Part shown: one piece after another, positions 1-11,790 of the stretch
Layout of the letters: every line of letters starts with the position of its first letter
Position numbering within the stretch: the first letter of the stretch is position 1
NCBI GenBank assembly: GCA_963555705.1
Contig: OY743174.1
Location: forward strand, 55,636,234 to 55,700,233
Source of the DNA: Ligustrum vulgare
Lineage: Eukaryota; Streptophyta; Magnoliopsida; Lamiales; Oleaceae
Direction of reading: 5' to 3'
Length of the DNA stretch: 64,000 bases
Made by a program: the position numbers and the translations under genes
Notes under the pieces: model-generated
Told to the model about the DNA's origin: nothing
Databases searched by the model: none
The model's input: the letters and a program-made list of their open reading frames with translations, nothing else

Positions 1-2205
1 TTTTCAAAGTAACGACTTCGGTGGCGTTCCAAACGACATTAATGTCGTTACAGTTGAAAAACCTTTCTACTTAACTGTTTCTCATAACGACATATAGGTC
101 GTTACTTTGCCATAAAAACGATTTTAATGTCGTTCCAGAAAAACAAGACAAATAACAACATCGAATTCGTTCTGAACTTTATTAAATGTCGTTACTCAGT
201 AAACCACTCCGCTTCTTACATTTTCAAAGTAACGACTTCGGAGTCGTTCAGAACGACATTAATGTCGTTACAGTTGAAAAACCTTTCTGCTTAACTGTTG
301 CTCATAACGACATAGAAGTCGTTACTTTGCCATCTAACGACATAATTGTCGTTACATATATTTACAGATATACCCTCGTCGTGTCTCATTTCCCAACGGT
401 CGACAAAGTCGCACTAACTTCTGAAGAACGATGTTGAAGTCGTTGTAACGACTTCAAATCCGTTATCGTCTGAAAGGTCGTTCCATTGTAAACGTAACAA
501 CAATGATCTCGTTTCCGTAGAAAAAAGCCTAAAACGATGTGGATGTCATTCACGTTTCAGTAGAACGAGTTATAGATCGTTATGTTTCAGTGTCAGAAAG
601 TAACGTAACGATAATTATGTCGTTTGTTTGTAAATTTGACGACATTAAGCTTGTTTCAGTGTACTTTACAACTAAAACGATATAAATATAGTTTCTTCAA
701 TAACAAAACTATATTGGAATCGTTATGTTCTTGGCCGAATAAATATCATAACTAGTTCAATGTCGTTCTTTTGTGATTCTAGCGAAGTCCATGTCGTTCC
801 AGTGTAAATTATTACTATAACGTCGTGTATATCGTTACCTCGTGCGAATCACGACATTTATATCGTTATGGCGCAAATCGTCGATTTGATCGTTCCTTGT
901 TGTCCGAAGTTCCTCCAACAGACGTAATCTATCAAAAATGGGTCGTAGAAGCTGATTCAAATACCTTGTAAATCGACATGATGAGGAAGAGATGATCAAA
1001 ATGAGATGTAGAAGTTCCAAGGTAATAGTTATCTAAAGGAACTTATTTTGATCATCTCTTCCTCATCATGTCGATTTACAAGGTGTTTGAATCAGCTTCT
1101 ACGACCCATTTTTGATAGATTACGTCTGTTGGAGGAACTTCGGACGACAAGGAACGATCAAATCGACGATTTGCGCCATAACGATATAAATGTCGTGATT
1201 CGCACGAGGTAACGATATACACGACGTTATAGTAATAATTTACACTGGAACGACATGGACTTCGCTAGAATCACAAAAGAACGACATTGAACTTGTTATG
1301 ATATTTATTCGGCCAAGAACATAACGATTCCAATATAGTTTTGTTATTGAAGAAACTATATTTATATCGTTTTAGTTGTAATGTACACTGGAACAAGCTT
1401 AATGTCGTCAAATTTACAAACAAACGACATAATTATCGTTACGTTACTTTCTGACACTGAAACATAACGATCTATAACTCGTTCTACTGAAACGTGAACG
1501 ACATCTACATCGTTTTAGGCTTTTTTTCTACGGAAACGAGATCATTGTTGTTACGTTTACAATGGAACAACCTTTCAGACGATAACGGATTTGAAGTCGT
1601 TACAACGACTTCAACATCGTTCTTCAGAAGTTAGTGCGACTTTGTCGACCGTTGGGAAATGAGACACGACGAGGGTATATCTGTAAATATATGTAACGAC
1701 AATTATGTCGTTAGATGGCAAAGTAACAACTTCTATGTCGTTATGAGCAACAGTTAAGCAGAAAGATTTTTCAACTGTAACGACATTAATGTCGTTCTGA
1801 ACGACTCCGAAGTCGTTACTTTGAAAATGTAAGAAGTAGAGTGGTTTACTGAGTAACGACATTTAATATAGTTCAGAACGAATTCGATGTTGTTATTTGT
1901 CTTGTTTTTCTGGAACGACATTAAAATCGTTTTTTATGGCAAAGTAACGACTTATATGTCGTTATGAGCAACAGTTAAGCAGAAAGGTTTTTCAACTGTA
2001 ACGACATTAATGTCGTTCCGAACGGCACCGAAGTCGTTACTTTGAAAATGTAAGAATCAGAGTGGTTTACTGAGTAACGACATTTAATATAGTTCAGAGC
2101 GAATTCGATGTTGTTATTTGTCTTGTTTGACTGGAACGACATTAAAATCGTTTTGTATACAAAGTAACGACTTAGAACTCGTTTTGCGTAGATTAAACAC
2201 TGCAT
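1..2205. repeat. Giant foldback palindrome rich in AACGAC/GTCGTT motifs
   Basis: The two arms are inverted copies centred near 1023/1024, so base 1 pairs with about base 2046. The left arm runs off the window; the right arm continues to about 2200. The spacer is roughly 40 bases around 1004-1043. Arms are nearly identical: the open frames at 186-437 (+) and 1611-1862 (-) differ at only two residues. Each arm is filled with short palindromes such as AACGACATTAATGTCGTT and holds diverged subrepeats of about 220 bp (compare 1863 and 2084). The open frames are by-products of the repeat, not genes. This is a foldback or long-TIR transposon end; the family is not assigned. Confidence 0.9.
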
Positions 2206-2490
2206 GGTACAATTCATAACTGGAACATTACAGCAATCATTTCTGGACAAAAAATGACAATTCCTGTACGTGATCATTGAACACAAATTTAGTTAACAGC
2301 CATATACAGTCCACAGCCAACAAAAACGTTCATTGTTTTCATAACTTCCATAGGACATCCGTATCCTAAATATAATTGTTCATTGCTAGCCTAACTGCTA
2401 CAAACGAGACACTTCACAATACAAACCAATCAACAAAAATGCTCAAAAAGATTATGTCTAAAACAAAATTGCCATATACATCGGTAAACA

Positions 2491-5374
2491 TTAAGGCTCG
2501 AAGTTCCACGCCAGTAACTCTGCAACTAATTTCTTCCGCCACATTGGTATGCATTCAATGCGGATTTCATTGACGTCCATTTTGGCTTGGAGAAATTCAA
2601 TATACTTCAATGCAAGCATCCCACAATCAGATCTACGCATTTTAAATAGTTAGGTTAGGTTACTTATCAAGAACGCAAATAGAAACTAGGTTTAAAAAAT
2701 AAATAAATTTGTAAGCTTACCCATTTCTTTGTTGCGGCACCTTATTAATTTTCACAAAGTCGAACTTCTCCGTGCTGTAATGCTCATCCGATGTGGCATG
2801 AAATTTAATCAACAAGGGAATGACCTCCTGTAATGGCAAGATGAATGTCTCCAAAGCCGCCCTACGCACATGACCCTTCAAACTATCGAACATGAAAATC
2901 GTGCGTTGCTCCAAATCTATTTGTATTGCAAACCAGTGGTCGTTGCTATTGCATGGGAGATACAAATGTTTGCAATCCTTCCAAGGCTTTCCTAGTTCTG
3001 GAGCAGCTCCCAAGACGTAATTCAGCAGACTCTTACTGCATTTGAATTCTTTCGTCTGCGACAACGCTTCATGTGCATTCCAAATGAACCGGTGAAAGTA
3101 TGTGTCCAAGATACTGCAGTTTTGTTGGAACACATTTGGATACAACCTAGCTCTGTCACGCATTTGGTATAGGGCCTCTTCAATAATCTGTACACATAAA
3201 AGTTATTAGTGGAAAATAACTTCATTAGCACTGTTTTGTAATAGCACTGAAATTGATTACTTACGTTTCCAGTCAACCAACCGTCCTCATTCAAAAGGTT
3301 TATCAAATTTTCTGCGGAAACATTGGTACAATGTAGTGGTATAATCTGACTACACACATAAAAAAATAATTACAACATGCTTCATATTATGAAAAAATTG
3401 TTAATTTCAAATGTAATATAAGCTATATGTATCAGATTACCACGAAGATGCATTTGGAAGCCATCTATCCAGCACTTCCAACTTTGAAGGATCAACTTCG
3501 CGATATGGATCAAACTTGTCAACCACCTCCAGCTTTCTCCTCTTTGTTGGATCCATGAAGGGCGAACATAAATATTGTGTTTTTCTCTTTGTTCGATGCC
3601 CCCGTCCTTTCGGTGGGTCAGATCCTACCTTTTGGATTTGTACACTTTCCCCTACATTTTTCATAACAATTAAGTAAATAATGACTTTGTGTTGGATGCG
3701 ATTATATGAAAAATAACTAATGACTTATTAACTAACATACCTACACTGGACTGGGTAGCATCCCCCTCACCTATCTCTAGTGTCTGAAATCTAGTTTCTT
3801 TCTCCCCCTCATCTCCTTCAACATCCACTTGTTTTCCTTTCTCAATCTCCTCTCCGACTTCCTCCTCCATCTTTCTGGTCCCTTTGTCATCCATCATATC
3901 ACCGCTCGGTACATAGGCTGCACTGCTAGTGCCACCCACAAATGCACTAGGTTTTGAATGAGATCGACTCTTCTCGGCCAATTCAATGAACCGATCAATT
4001 TTGCGCTCCATGCGATCAAAACGGGCAGTTAACACCCCTAATAGCCTTCCCTCAACTTTCTCCATTTCAATTCTTACCAAGTTTGCTAAGTTGAGGTCAG
4101 AAGGTACGGACGGTGGTTAAGATGGCCGAGGTGAGTGTTGCTCGTCAACTTGCTCAGGCTCATCTCCCTCAGACCGATGAGAATCATTCTCATCTTCTTC
4201 CTCCTCCACTGTCAATTCTTTCCAATATGTCTCCTCCATTTCAGCTTCGTTAGGAACCAGTCTAGATTTAACCTCCAACTGCAAATATTAAGTTAAACAG
4301 AAAATTAGGGATTAAAGTAATTCATTTCCACAATCCAAGCCTATTATATTTATTTTAAAATCCCAAATTTACCTCTCTTGATCGCAACACCTTGTCAACA
4401 GCAATCGATGTCAATCTCTTCGGCAATTTCCAGGCAACCATTCTTGGAGTTGCATCTTCATATTTCTTGGCAAACTTCATTCCCAAGCTTGGAATTGCCT
4501 CAAACGCCCAAATCTGTTTTAAGTAAAATGAACATCATTATCTCACGAAAATAAATTTATAGTCATAACATAAAACAAAGACAGGTGTATAGTTCAATCA
4601 TACCATAATTGCAAGGGGAAAGCCGTGTAAGGAATATCTCCAACGAGTTTCTCCACCTACATCTGAATTTTTTACTTTACTTCCCATGTCGCGCTTGAAT
4701 ACATTAATCGTGTATTCAAAACATAACTTCCCCCATGGATACTTCTCGAACCTGTCGAGATCATCTACAAGTTCAAACCACCATAGATCCATGTATGTGT
4801 TCTCCTCTGGGGCCCATAGGACGTATGCCAGTATAACGAGCAAACCCAACTTGTATTTATCACTCTTCCGCTTCTTGAAACTTAGAAATGCACTATACAC
4901 ATCCCACTTTGTTATTTTTCCCTTACTCTTCTTAAAGTATTTCTTTACAATCCTACACTCTGCCCCCAACGTATTATCAACATGTGTAGTCCCTCCTGCA
5001 TTTAACCCAGTGACTAATACGAATTCCTCAATCCCAAACCTAGCACGCTTCTTATCAACATGTGTAGTCCCTCCTGCATTTAACCCAGTGACTAATACGA
5101 ATTCCTCAATCCCAAACCTAGCACGCTTCTCTCCTATCTTAAACCATACTTCATTTTTCTTCGAAGTTTTCGCCACTCTCAAAACTAATTGATGAACAAC
5201 TTGCGAGGCCAACTTAAGATCTCGTAATCTTAGAAGATATCCAAAACAACTCTCCTGAAGTTTATTCTTATGATTTGGATCCAACTTCTCATACACATCA
5301 TTCACCATTTTCAATTTGCATCTTGTTGTTATTGTAGCATCGGTCTGCAAATTCTCCATAGCACTGCAAAACAT
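2491..5374 (-). pseudogene. DUF1985 / Ulp1 (C48) protease gene of a MULE-type element, decayed
   Basis: Seven exons on the - strand can be joined by GT-AG introns: 5374-4604, 4513-4373, 4278-3741, about 3652-3437, 3349-3265, 3187-2721 and 2632-2491. The first two encode a DUF1985-like domain (RFGIEEFVLVTGLNAG; then a WAFEAIPSLG segment). Exon 3 is acidic with a coiled-coil-like stretch. Exons 5-7 are a Ulp1/SENP-like cysteine protease with the triad visible: His in NDHWFAIQ, Asp in FMFDSLKG, Cys in SDCGMLALKY. Such proteins are known cargo of plant Mutator-like elements and resemble SUMO proteases; their substrate is not known. Damage: an in-frame TAA at 4117-4119 in exon 3, and a 26-codon tandem duplication inside the DUF1985 domain. 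The window shows no mudrA transposase beside it. It could still be transcribed, but full-length product is unlikely. Confidence 0.8.
4974..5130 (-). repeat. 78-bp in-frame tandem duplication in the DUF1985 exon
   Basis: Two perfect copies with a period of 78 bp (4974-5052 and 5052-5130) repeat 26 codons including the hallmark VLVTGLNAG. Being a multiple of three, it preserves the frame but inserts a second copy of the domain core. Perfect identity means it is recent or an assembly artefact. Confidence 0.95.
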
Positions 5375-5390
5375 AATCTAACATATAATT

Positions 5391-5493
5391 AGTTTCAAAA
5401 TACAAAACAATTAATTATAATAGTTGCAGTATATAACAGTAAGAACCTACAAAAGTTTTGATGTCAGTTTCAAAATACAAAACAATTAATTAT
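5391..5493. repeat. 28-bp direct repeat just upstream of the Ulp1 gene
   Basis: The 28 bases at 5391-5418 recur exactly at 5466-5493, 75 bp apart, between the Ulp1 gene start and the 148-bp repeat at 5495. A partial tandem duplication is the simplest reading. Confidence 0.85.
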
Positions 5494-5494
5494 G

Positions 5495-5642
5495 ATATTA
5501 GGTTTAGGCATTTGGACAAAGTAGTCTTTTAACACGTAACTTATTTTTTCTCTTTTTATTTTTTGCTCTTATTTATTAATTTTTGGTCAAAGGCTATTTA
5601 GGCAAATATTTTGTGGATGGGGGTCACCCCAACTAATTCCCC
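5495..5642. repeat. Left copy of a 148-bp direct repeat
   Basis: Nearly identical to 7284-7431 in the same orientation (only a few substitutions, for example GGCAAATATT versus GACAAGTATT). The pair encloses 1.64 kb. Size and spacing would fit a TRIM-like retroelement, but the ends are not TG...CA, so the class is left open. Confidence 0.9.
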
Positions 5643-7283
5643 AATAATAAAAACTACCTCAATGATTCTACCATTTTGCTCCCAACAAATGAATTAATGC
5701 ATGACCCTCTCTCAGCATATAGATCTCTATTTTCACAAAATAATAGAAAACAATATAAATTGCACAATAAAACCATTCAATATTAGTATAGGATCATGGC
5801 GTCCTTAAATTTTAATGAAGATGCTAACTGGAGGTGAAATATTTTTCTGTCCACCACCATGTAAGAGAAGTACTCGGCAGCAAAGACAAGTTTTGGAGCT
5901 TATGAGAGATTGAAAGAGGATTTACTTTACATCATTACAACCCATTTGCCATCAAAACCAATAGACATGAATGTCAAATACCTTCGCAACTACCATGGAC
6001 CTTAACCTATTTACAAGAATCGATAATTCATCAAAACAAGAGAAAAAGAATCTAGTTTCTCCTGGGAGAAAAAAAGATTTATAAGTGAATTAACTAGTAC
6101 TTTTTTCATGTCTTTTGCAACCAAAAGAACACAAATGTGAAATTCAGCAACGAAATATGAAAGATAAGAAAGAAGACACTATGAAATGTAGTGTCATCGT
6201 GTACCATTGTATCCTAATTTAAAAAATTGGTTATCATTATATAATTTCTGAACAAGTTCCTTGAAGAGCAAATGTAGGGACATGAAACATCATGTGGAAA
6301 CATCATTCGACTTGAACAATTCTTGAAACAAGTTTAATGATATCAAATACTTCATCTGTACATTTTTGTATCTCTCATCAGCCTCAATATTCAAATTATT
6401 ATATTGAATTACTTCAAGAAATTGCATGATGAATAATTTATATGCAAAACATGAATATTTGATCAGGAATCGCACACAACATTCTCAATAAGGCATTTTA
6501 ACAAACAATTGAATTGCCCAACAAACACTTGCAAATTTACCAGTTCCAAGCTAACAAATTGAAATGAATCCAAAGAAGAAACTCCTCGTTCCGCGTCTGG
6601 ATGGAAGAACATAGAACAACTTACTAAGTTTTCAAATAAGAATCCTCATATTTGACCATAAAATCTACTCTTCAAGAAAAAGGCTAATATATTTTTCATA
6701 TGAAATAACTTCTAGTAAGCTGGAAGCTGTATAAATGCGATAACATGCGTAAATGGTAGCCTACTCTCTGGAACCATAGAAATGTGAGAATAACGCCACT
6801 TTTCATATTTCATCATAGGGTTAGAAATAAAAACAATCAAGAAATTAGCAAGATGAAGAAATAAATTGTACCGAAAAACAGCAAGAAAAATTCCTAAACA
6901 CGATCGGATATTGAAAATATTACTCCAAGAAATCAAATATTTCTACCAAAAATCACCAACCGAATCTGGGAAAGTGCTCATCAGGAAAAATAGGACAACA
7001 ATAAACGAGAAAATATGTAGGATAGTTACTGTACCTGGAGAAATCAGCGAGAGAGAAATAGTATAGATCTGAAAATGTCGAAATGGAATCCTACTGGAAA
7101 GAAGTCTCTGGAACCGTAGCCTTGCGAGAAGAACGCTCAAAAATGGAGTTAAATATATGAATGGTCTGTGTACTTTCAAATCTTCCGCCGATTGCAGAGG
7201 TTGCGGCTGGGTGTATTCGGTCGGAACGGCTCCTCAGCGAGCAAATGAAGAAGAATGGCAAAAATGAGAGAAGGAATTCAAAA
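5643..7283. other. Non-coding interior between the 148-bp repeats
   Basis: I find no long frame or recognisable protein. Read on the - strand, 7280-6950 resembles a plant 5' leader: GC-richer sequence followed by a plausible splice donor near 7041 (CCAG then GTACAGTAAC). It may be a captured promoter/leader fragment. No primer-binding site was recognised. Confidence 0.4.
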
Positions 7284-7431
7284 ATATTAGGTTTAGGCAT
7301 TTGGACAAAGTAGTCTTTTAACAGGTAACTTATTTTTTCTCTTTTTATTTTTTGCTCTTATTTATTAATTTTTGGTCAAAGGCTATTTAGACAAGTATTT
7401 TGTGGATGGGGGTCACCCCAACTAATTCCCC
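7284..7431. repeat. Right copy of the 148-bp direct repeat
   Basis: Partner of 5495-5642. The sequence TTAAT follows it at 7432 and also occurs just left of the first copy, a weak hint of a 5-bp target duplication that is not clean enough to rely on. Confidence 0.9.
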
Positions 7432-8559
7432 TTAATGTACAGAGAGAGAGAGAAATGAAATGTTTTATATAAAAAAATTGAATTTTGTGAAATTTACCTT
7501 TAAGCCCCAACCCTTTTTGAAAGCTTTTAATTCAATCCCTGTATGTTTAAAATGTTTAATTCAGCCCTACATTTTAAAAGGTTCCTGGTCGGCCCTAAGT
7601 TTTAAAAATAACTATTTCAGTCCTAGACCTTTCAATTTCTTTAATTTTCAATTTGACCCTAAGGTTTTATTTTATCACTTAAGACTTTAAATTTCTAAAA
7701 TACTAATTCAATTAATTTACTTTTTGGCTAGACGAAGCAGTTGGTGATTTGAGAAGCTGACATACTATTCCCGCTCCGATTTTGTAGAACTCGTAAAGTT
7801 AAAGGTAGACTCGCCCCCACTAATTGATTTAGACTATAATTGCACGTGATTATGTGGATTTGTGTGATTTTATATACTTAATTGCATGAGAAAATAAAAG
7901 AATATCTCGTATGAGATAAATTTGAGAATTTATATTATGCACATCATAACTTATCTGCTAGCATGAGACAAGAAAAGAATGTGTTCATTTGCACTCATTT
8001 TATGATGCTTATGGATAAGAAAAGAACATCACTACATTATTTGCATGATTACTTGTCCAATTATCTTCTAGATTAATTATTGGAGTTGAGTCTACTGAGT
8101 ATTTCATTTTGAAATGCTCACCCGATTGTTTTAACAATTTTTGCAGAATTCGGAGACGGTGACGAGTGATGGGCAATGACGGCAAATTACAAATTGATAT
8201 TTACTTTTGAATTTCGAAAACAATTATTTCATGTTAACAAGAATTGTCATTTTAATAAGTTTGTAAGAAATATATATTTTTTTTTGAATTATCTCTAAAC
8301 TTTTATTCAATAAATGTGATATTTAAATATTTAATCATTTTTCGCAATAAAGTTTATTCAAATGCTTAGAAAAGTGAAGCTCTCGCGTTTTTCGAAACTT
8401 GGGGCGTCACACCCCTATTGCGGCTGCTCATTTTCGTGAACAGATAATGCATCTATCACTGTATCGAATCAGTTCTCCTCATCCCTAATAATAATATGTT
8501 GCACCAGTCTCCTAAAATGTTTCTTACTATTGAAATTTGAAGCTAATGCCCCTATGGAA
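7432..8559. other. Gene-free stretch with LTR-like debris
   Basis: Starts with a short GA microsatellite (7441-7453). 8090-8415 looks like the tail of a plant Ty3/Gypsy-type LTR: GAAATGCTCACCC, an acceptor-like TTTTTGCAG, then GGGGCGTCACACCCC at 8401. No coding capacity seen. Confidence 0.35.
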
Positions 8560-9090
8560 CCATCTATGTTTAACGAGCCACGTCATCATCAGATTGGCAA
8601 CAAGCCATGCAACATGAAAATGAAGCTCTTCTTAAGAATTCTACATGGTCATTGGTTTGCAAGTCCTCCAATAAATCACTTATTGGTTACAAATGGGCGT
8701 AAAAAGTTAAAACTCAAACCCAATAGCACAATTGAGATATATAACGAATATAAGTCTCATATTGTTACTAAAGGTTGTGATCAAGTTCATGATTGGACTT
8801 TTTTGAAATTTTGTCATGTTGTCAAACTAACTACAATCAGGGTCGCGCTATCCTTAGCCATTGCAAAGGACTAGCCTATTCAAGATGTTCACAATGCCCT
8901 CTTGAAAGGGGATCTTCGAAAAGATGCATTTATGAGTTAGCCTCAGAAGTTTGTGTGCTTTCTTCACACTTATTTTGTGTGTAAGTCGAACAAGATGATT
9001 TATGGACTCAACAAATACCAATTCAGTAATGCACTTGTTTAGTGGGGCTTCACGGAATCCGCGACCCCTCTTTGTTTATTCTACATTCTA
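8560..9090 (+). pseudogene. Ty1/Copia reverse-transcriptase fragment
   Basis: Pieces of a Copia polyprotein are readable in shifting frames: WQQAMQHENEALLKNSTWSL near 8595-8655, then KLTTIRVALSLA near 8824-8865, then QDVHNALLKGDL and a KMIYGLNKYQ-like piece to about 9020. These match the start of the Copia RT domain (WxxAMxxEIxAL, TIRxVLxLA, QLDVxNAFLHGDL, LYGLKQ). Frameshifts and stops separate the pieces, and integrase, gag and LTRs are missing here, so it is a dead fragment. Confidence 0.85.
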
Positions 9091-9627
9091 TAGCGACTAA
9101 TATCTTGATTCTTGTTTAGATAAATAATACAGTTATCACGGAAAGTAAAACATCTCCAATCTCGATAATGATCTCTTCACTAAACTCTAAGTTGGCTTTG
9201 AAAGATCTTAATCCGTTCATTATTTAACTATTCAGTACTGTATAATCATTTATTAAGTTTAACAAATGATAAGTGTGTTAAAAAGACGATGATTTTTCAT
9301 AGTGTTCAGCATTCTAAAAAAACGGTTTATAAACTATAAAATTTCTCAAATCATTTTTTAACCATGTACATTTTCTTTCTTAATTAATTTTTAACCACAC
9401 ATTTTATTTAGGGCAAAAAAAAAAAAAAAATCTAATTTTTTTTAATATTGAGATAAATTCTCAAAACTCGAGGGACGTGTTTGTCATCATAAAATTAAAA
9501 AAAGAGAACAGAAGAAGGCCAAGAGGCCGTTTTGGCAGTGGCATGTCTGTCATAAAATTGAACAAAGATCTACTGCTCCGCACTTTCTTTAATTTTGAAG
9601 ACCAATTCCACAGGATCACAGACATAA
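9091..9627 (+). promoter_or_regulatory. Upstream region and 5' leader of the Rab gene
   Basis: AT-rich DNA with a 16-base A run ending near 9430, then a GC-richer stretch (9470-9627) typical of a transcribed leader. No TATA box could be assigned with confidence. The frame starting at 9477 overlaps the true start and is not expected to be the product. Confidence 0.4.
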
Positions 9628-11452
9628 ATGGCGAGGAGACCGGAAGAGGAATACGATTACTTGTTCAAGGCTGTGTTAATCGGCGATTCGGGTGTAGGCA
9701 AATCAAATTTGCTCTCCCGATTCACCCGAAATGAGTTCTGCTTGGAATCTAAATCTACCATCGGAGTTGAATTTGCCACCCGTACCCTACAGGTTCGCTA
9801 CTACTATTGCTCCTATTTTTTAGTATTCATCAATGTGTAAATGCAAAAATAGTAATTTAGTATCAGTCTCATGAGAGGCCACGTATCGGTGAATTTGAAT
9901 TTTACTTTATCTGAATGTTTATATTTTACTTAAATTTGAAATGGATGTTCAATTTTATCTTCATTGCGATTTTTTTATTTGGCATAGTTTAGGATCTTTA
10001 GATCTGTTAATTATGTTTGTTGGCGATGGTGATCTGTTTTAGATTTGATGTTTTACCTGTTATGCTTGTCTGTATTTAATTCTATAAGAAGCGAAGATGA
10101 GATTTTAATAATGACAACTTAAATATGGCTTTATTATTGAAATTTCGTTTCCCTATTCATCAAAACAAACTTTATTATTTTTGCTAAAATAATTTATGAT
10201 TCTAAAATGATAATGACTCCATATACCAGGTTTTCACACTGCATTGACAGAATATATTGAGTTGCTAGATATGCAGAAAGGTTAGCTTTTATATTGTGTC
10301 ACTCAGTCGTTGCCGGTTCCAAATAAAGAAAGAATTATCTTTCCATTTGGTTGTCCCTAAATGAGGGATGCGTTTCCAAGTCAATGAGAATTCAGAAATG
10401 CAGTGCCCTTTCCCTATCCTATGGTCTGCCCATCTGTATCTTAATTTAGAAAATGATGATGTTTTAGGAAATCTTGTACACTGTGTTTGGTAAAATTTGT
10501 TCATAAATTTTGTTTATAAACGATTACATGTCTAACATCTTATTGGATAATTTTTATGAAAAGTCAACAATTTATGTTGGTCAAAGATTTTCGCCTACCA
10601 TTTTTACTTTTTAATAAAACGGCCCAACTAAATGTTGTCACGTTGCTATCTATAAACAATATTTATAAACAACCGTTTATAAACGATTTACCAAATAGAG
10701 GCTTAATAAAATGTAAATGCATATAAAGGGGGACTTGTCTTGGATATGTATTGAGATCTCATTCATTACTGAAGCAAAAAGATGAGAACCTTGGACATAA
10801 TCTTGACGTGTAACAAGAAATTCTCTATTATTGTCGTTACTATATTGTTGTATCCATGATAACATCTAGATATTGGATAGACGATTTTTACTTTATCTCC
10901 CACCATTAGTTGAAAAGGAACCCAGAATTCATTTATTGTGCTGTGCTTGTTTACTTGTTTTTACTCTAGGTTGAGGGAAGAACTGTTAAGGCTCAAATAT
11001 GGGATACGGCTGGCCAAGAGAGGTATAGAGCCATAACAAGTGCATATTACCGGGGTGCATTAGGAGCTCTTCTTGTATATGATGTGACAAAACCAACTAC
11101 ATTTGAAAATGTGAGTCGGTGGTTGAAGGAGCTGAGAGACCATGCAGACTCCAACATTGTTATTATGCTTATAGGAAATAAGACTGATCTCAAGCATCTA
11201 CGTGCTGTTGCCACAGAGGATGCTCAAGGTTTTTCCGAAAAAGAAGGCCTTTCTTTCATCGAAACATCTGCTCTGGAAGCCACCAATGTAGAGAATGCTT
11301 TCCAAATGATCCTTTCAGAAATATATCGGAAAATTAGTAAGAAGCCACTCTCCTCGGATGATCCTGCACCTACTAGCCTCAAAGAAGGGAAGACTCTTGT
11401 TGTTGGACCACAGGAGACGTTCACAAAGAAGACATGCTGCTCCGCGTCCTAA
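9628..11452 (+). CDS. RABA2: RABA2-class small GTPase (Rab11 family)
   Basis: Two exons, 9628-9792 and 10970-11452, join in phase 0 to a 215-residue Rab, the usual length. Visible motifs: P-loop GDSGVGKS (19-26), switch I around STIGVEF, WDTAGQE (66-72), NKTD (125-128), ETSA (153-156) and a C-terminal CCSAS with the double cysteine for geranylgeranylation. The start [14 protein letters not shown] and the central [17 protein letters not shown] block are diagnostic for the plant RABA (Rab11) clade; the N-terminus fits subgroup RABA2. Known role of the family: trans-Golgi/early-endosome traffic to the plasma membrane and cell plate. The intron after residue 55 is 1177 bp, carries a MITE, and has a GT donor and CTCTAG acceptor. 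No defects seen. Confidence 0.95.
10481..10702. mobile_element. Tourist-like MITE in the Rab intron
   Basis: Inverted ends TGTTTGGTAAAATTTG and CGATTTACCAAATA with a GTTTATAAACGA-rich interior. Related copies with similar GTTTGGTAA ends occur near 36990 and 55890. The outer few bases are diverged and the target duplication is unclear. Confidence 0.6.
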
Positions 11453-11684
11453 TGGTCCTGTTTTTTTCCCCTCATAACTCAAGCATCCCCTGGTCCCTGA
11501 TTATCTTTGTCATTTCAGTTTCCCCTTTTGCAATTTATTATTTTAAATCTCTATGTTATTCGGACGCTAAATTGTTCTTGATTGTTTGAGGCTTTCTTGT
11601 GAATGTATTGGATGAGTATCTTACTTTCTATTGATCTCATACAGCTATATATATTGCGTATCATGTAATAGGGTGTTCGGTGCC

Positions 11685-11790
11685 ACCCATGAATTAAGGT
11701 TCGTTTAGTGGCCCAAAAAGGTCGACCCAATATGAGTGGCATCCTGCTGTCATCTTCAATGTCCAAAATCAAAAAATTAGCTGGGAACCA
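11685..11790 (-). pseudogene. Ty3/Gypsy protease-region fragment
   Basis: On the - strand the frame reads FPANFLILDIEDDSRMPLIL followed by GRPFWATKRTLI, matching the plant Gypsy pattern FxVLDMEED..PLILGRPFLATxxxLID at the end of the retropepsin domain. Only about 35 codons survive, just past the Rab stop, so it may lie in the Rab 3' UTR. Nothing else of the element was recognised. Confidence 0.7.

Noticed and set aside
186..437. 83-codon frame, repeated at 1611-1862 on the other strand
   Set aside because: Both arise from the palindrome's repeat units; the translation is a repeat of NDI-VV motifs with no protein character.
4686..5192. 168-codon + strand frame
   Set aside because: Antisense shadow of the DUF1985 exon; its internal repeat comes from the 78-bp duplication.
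9477..9734. 85-codon frame overlapping the Rab start
   Set aside because: Out of frame with the Rab exon, which is conserved end to end; a leader by-product.
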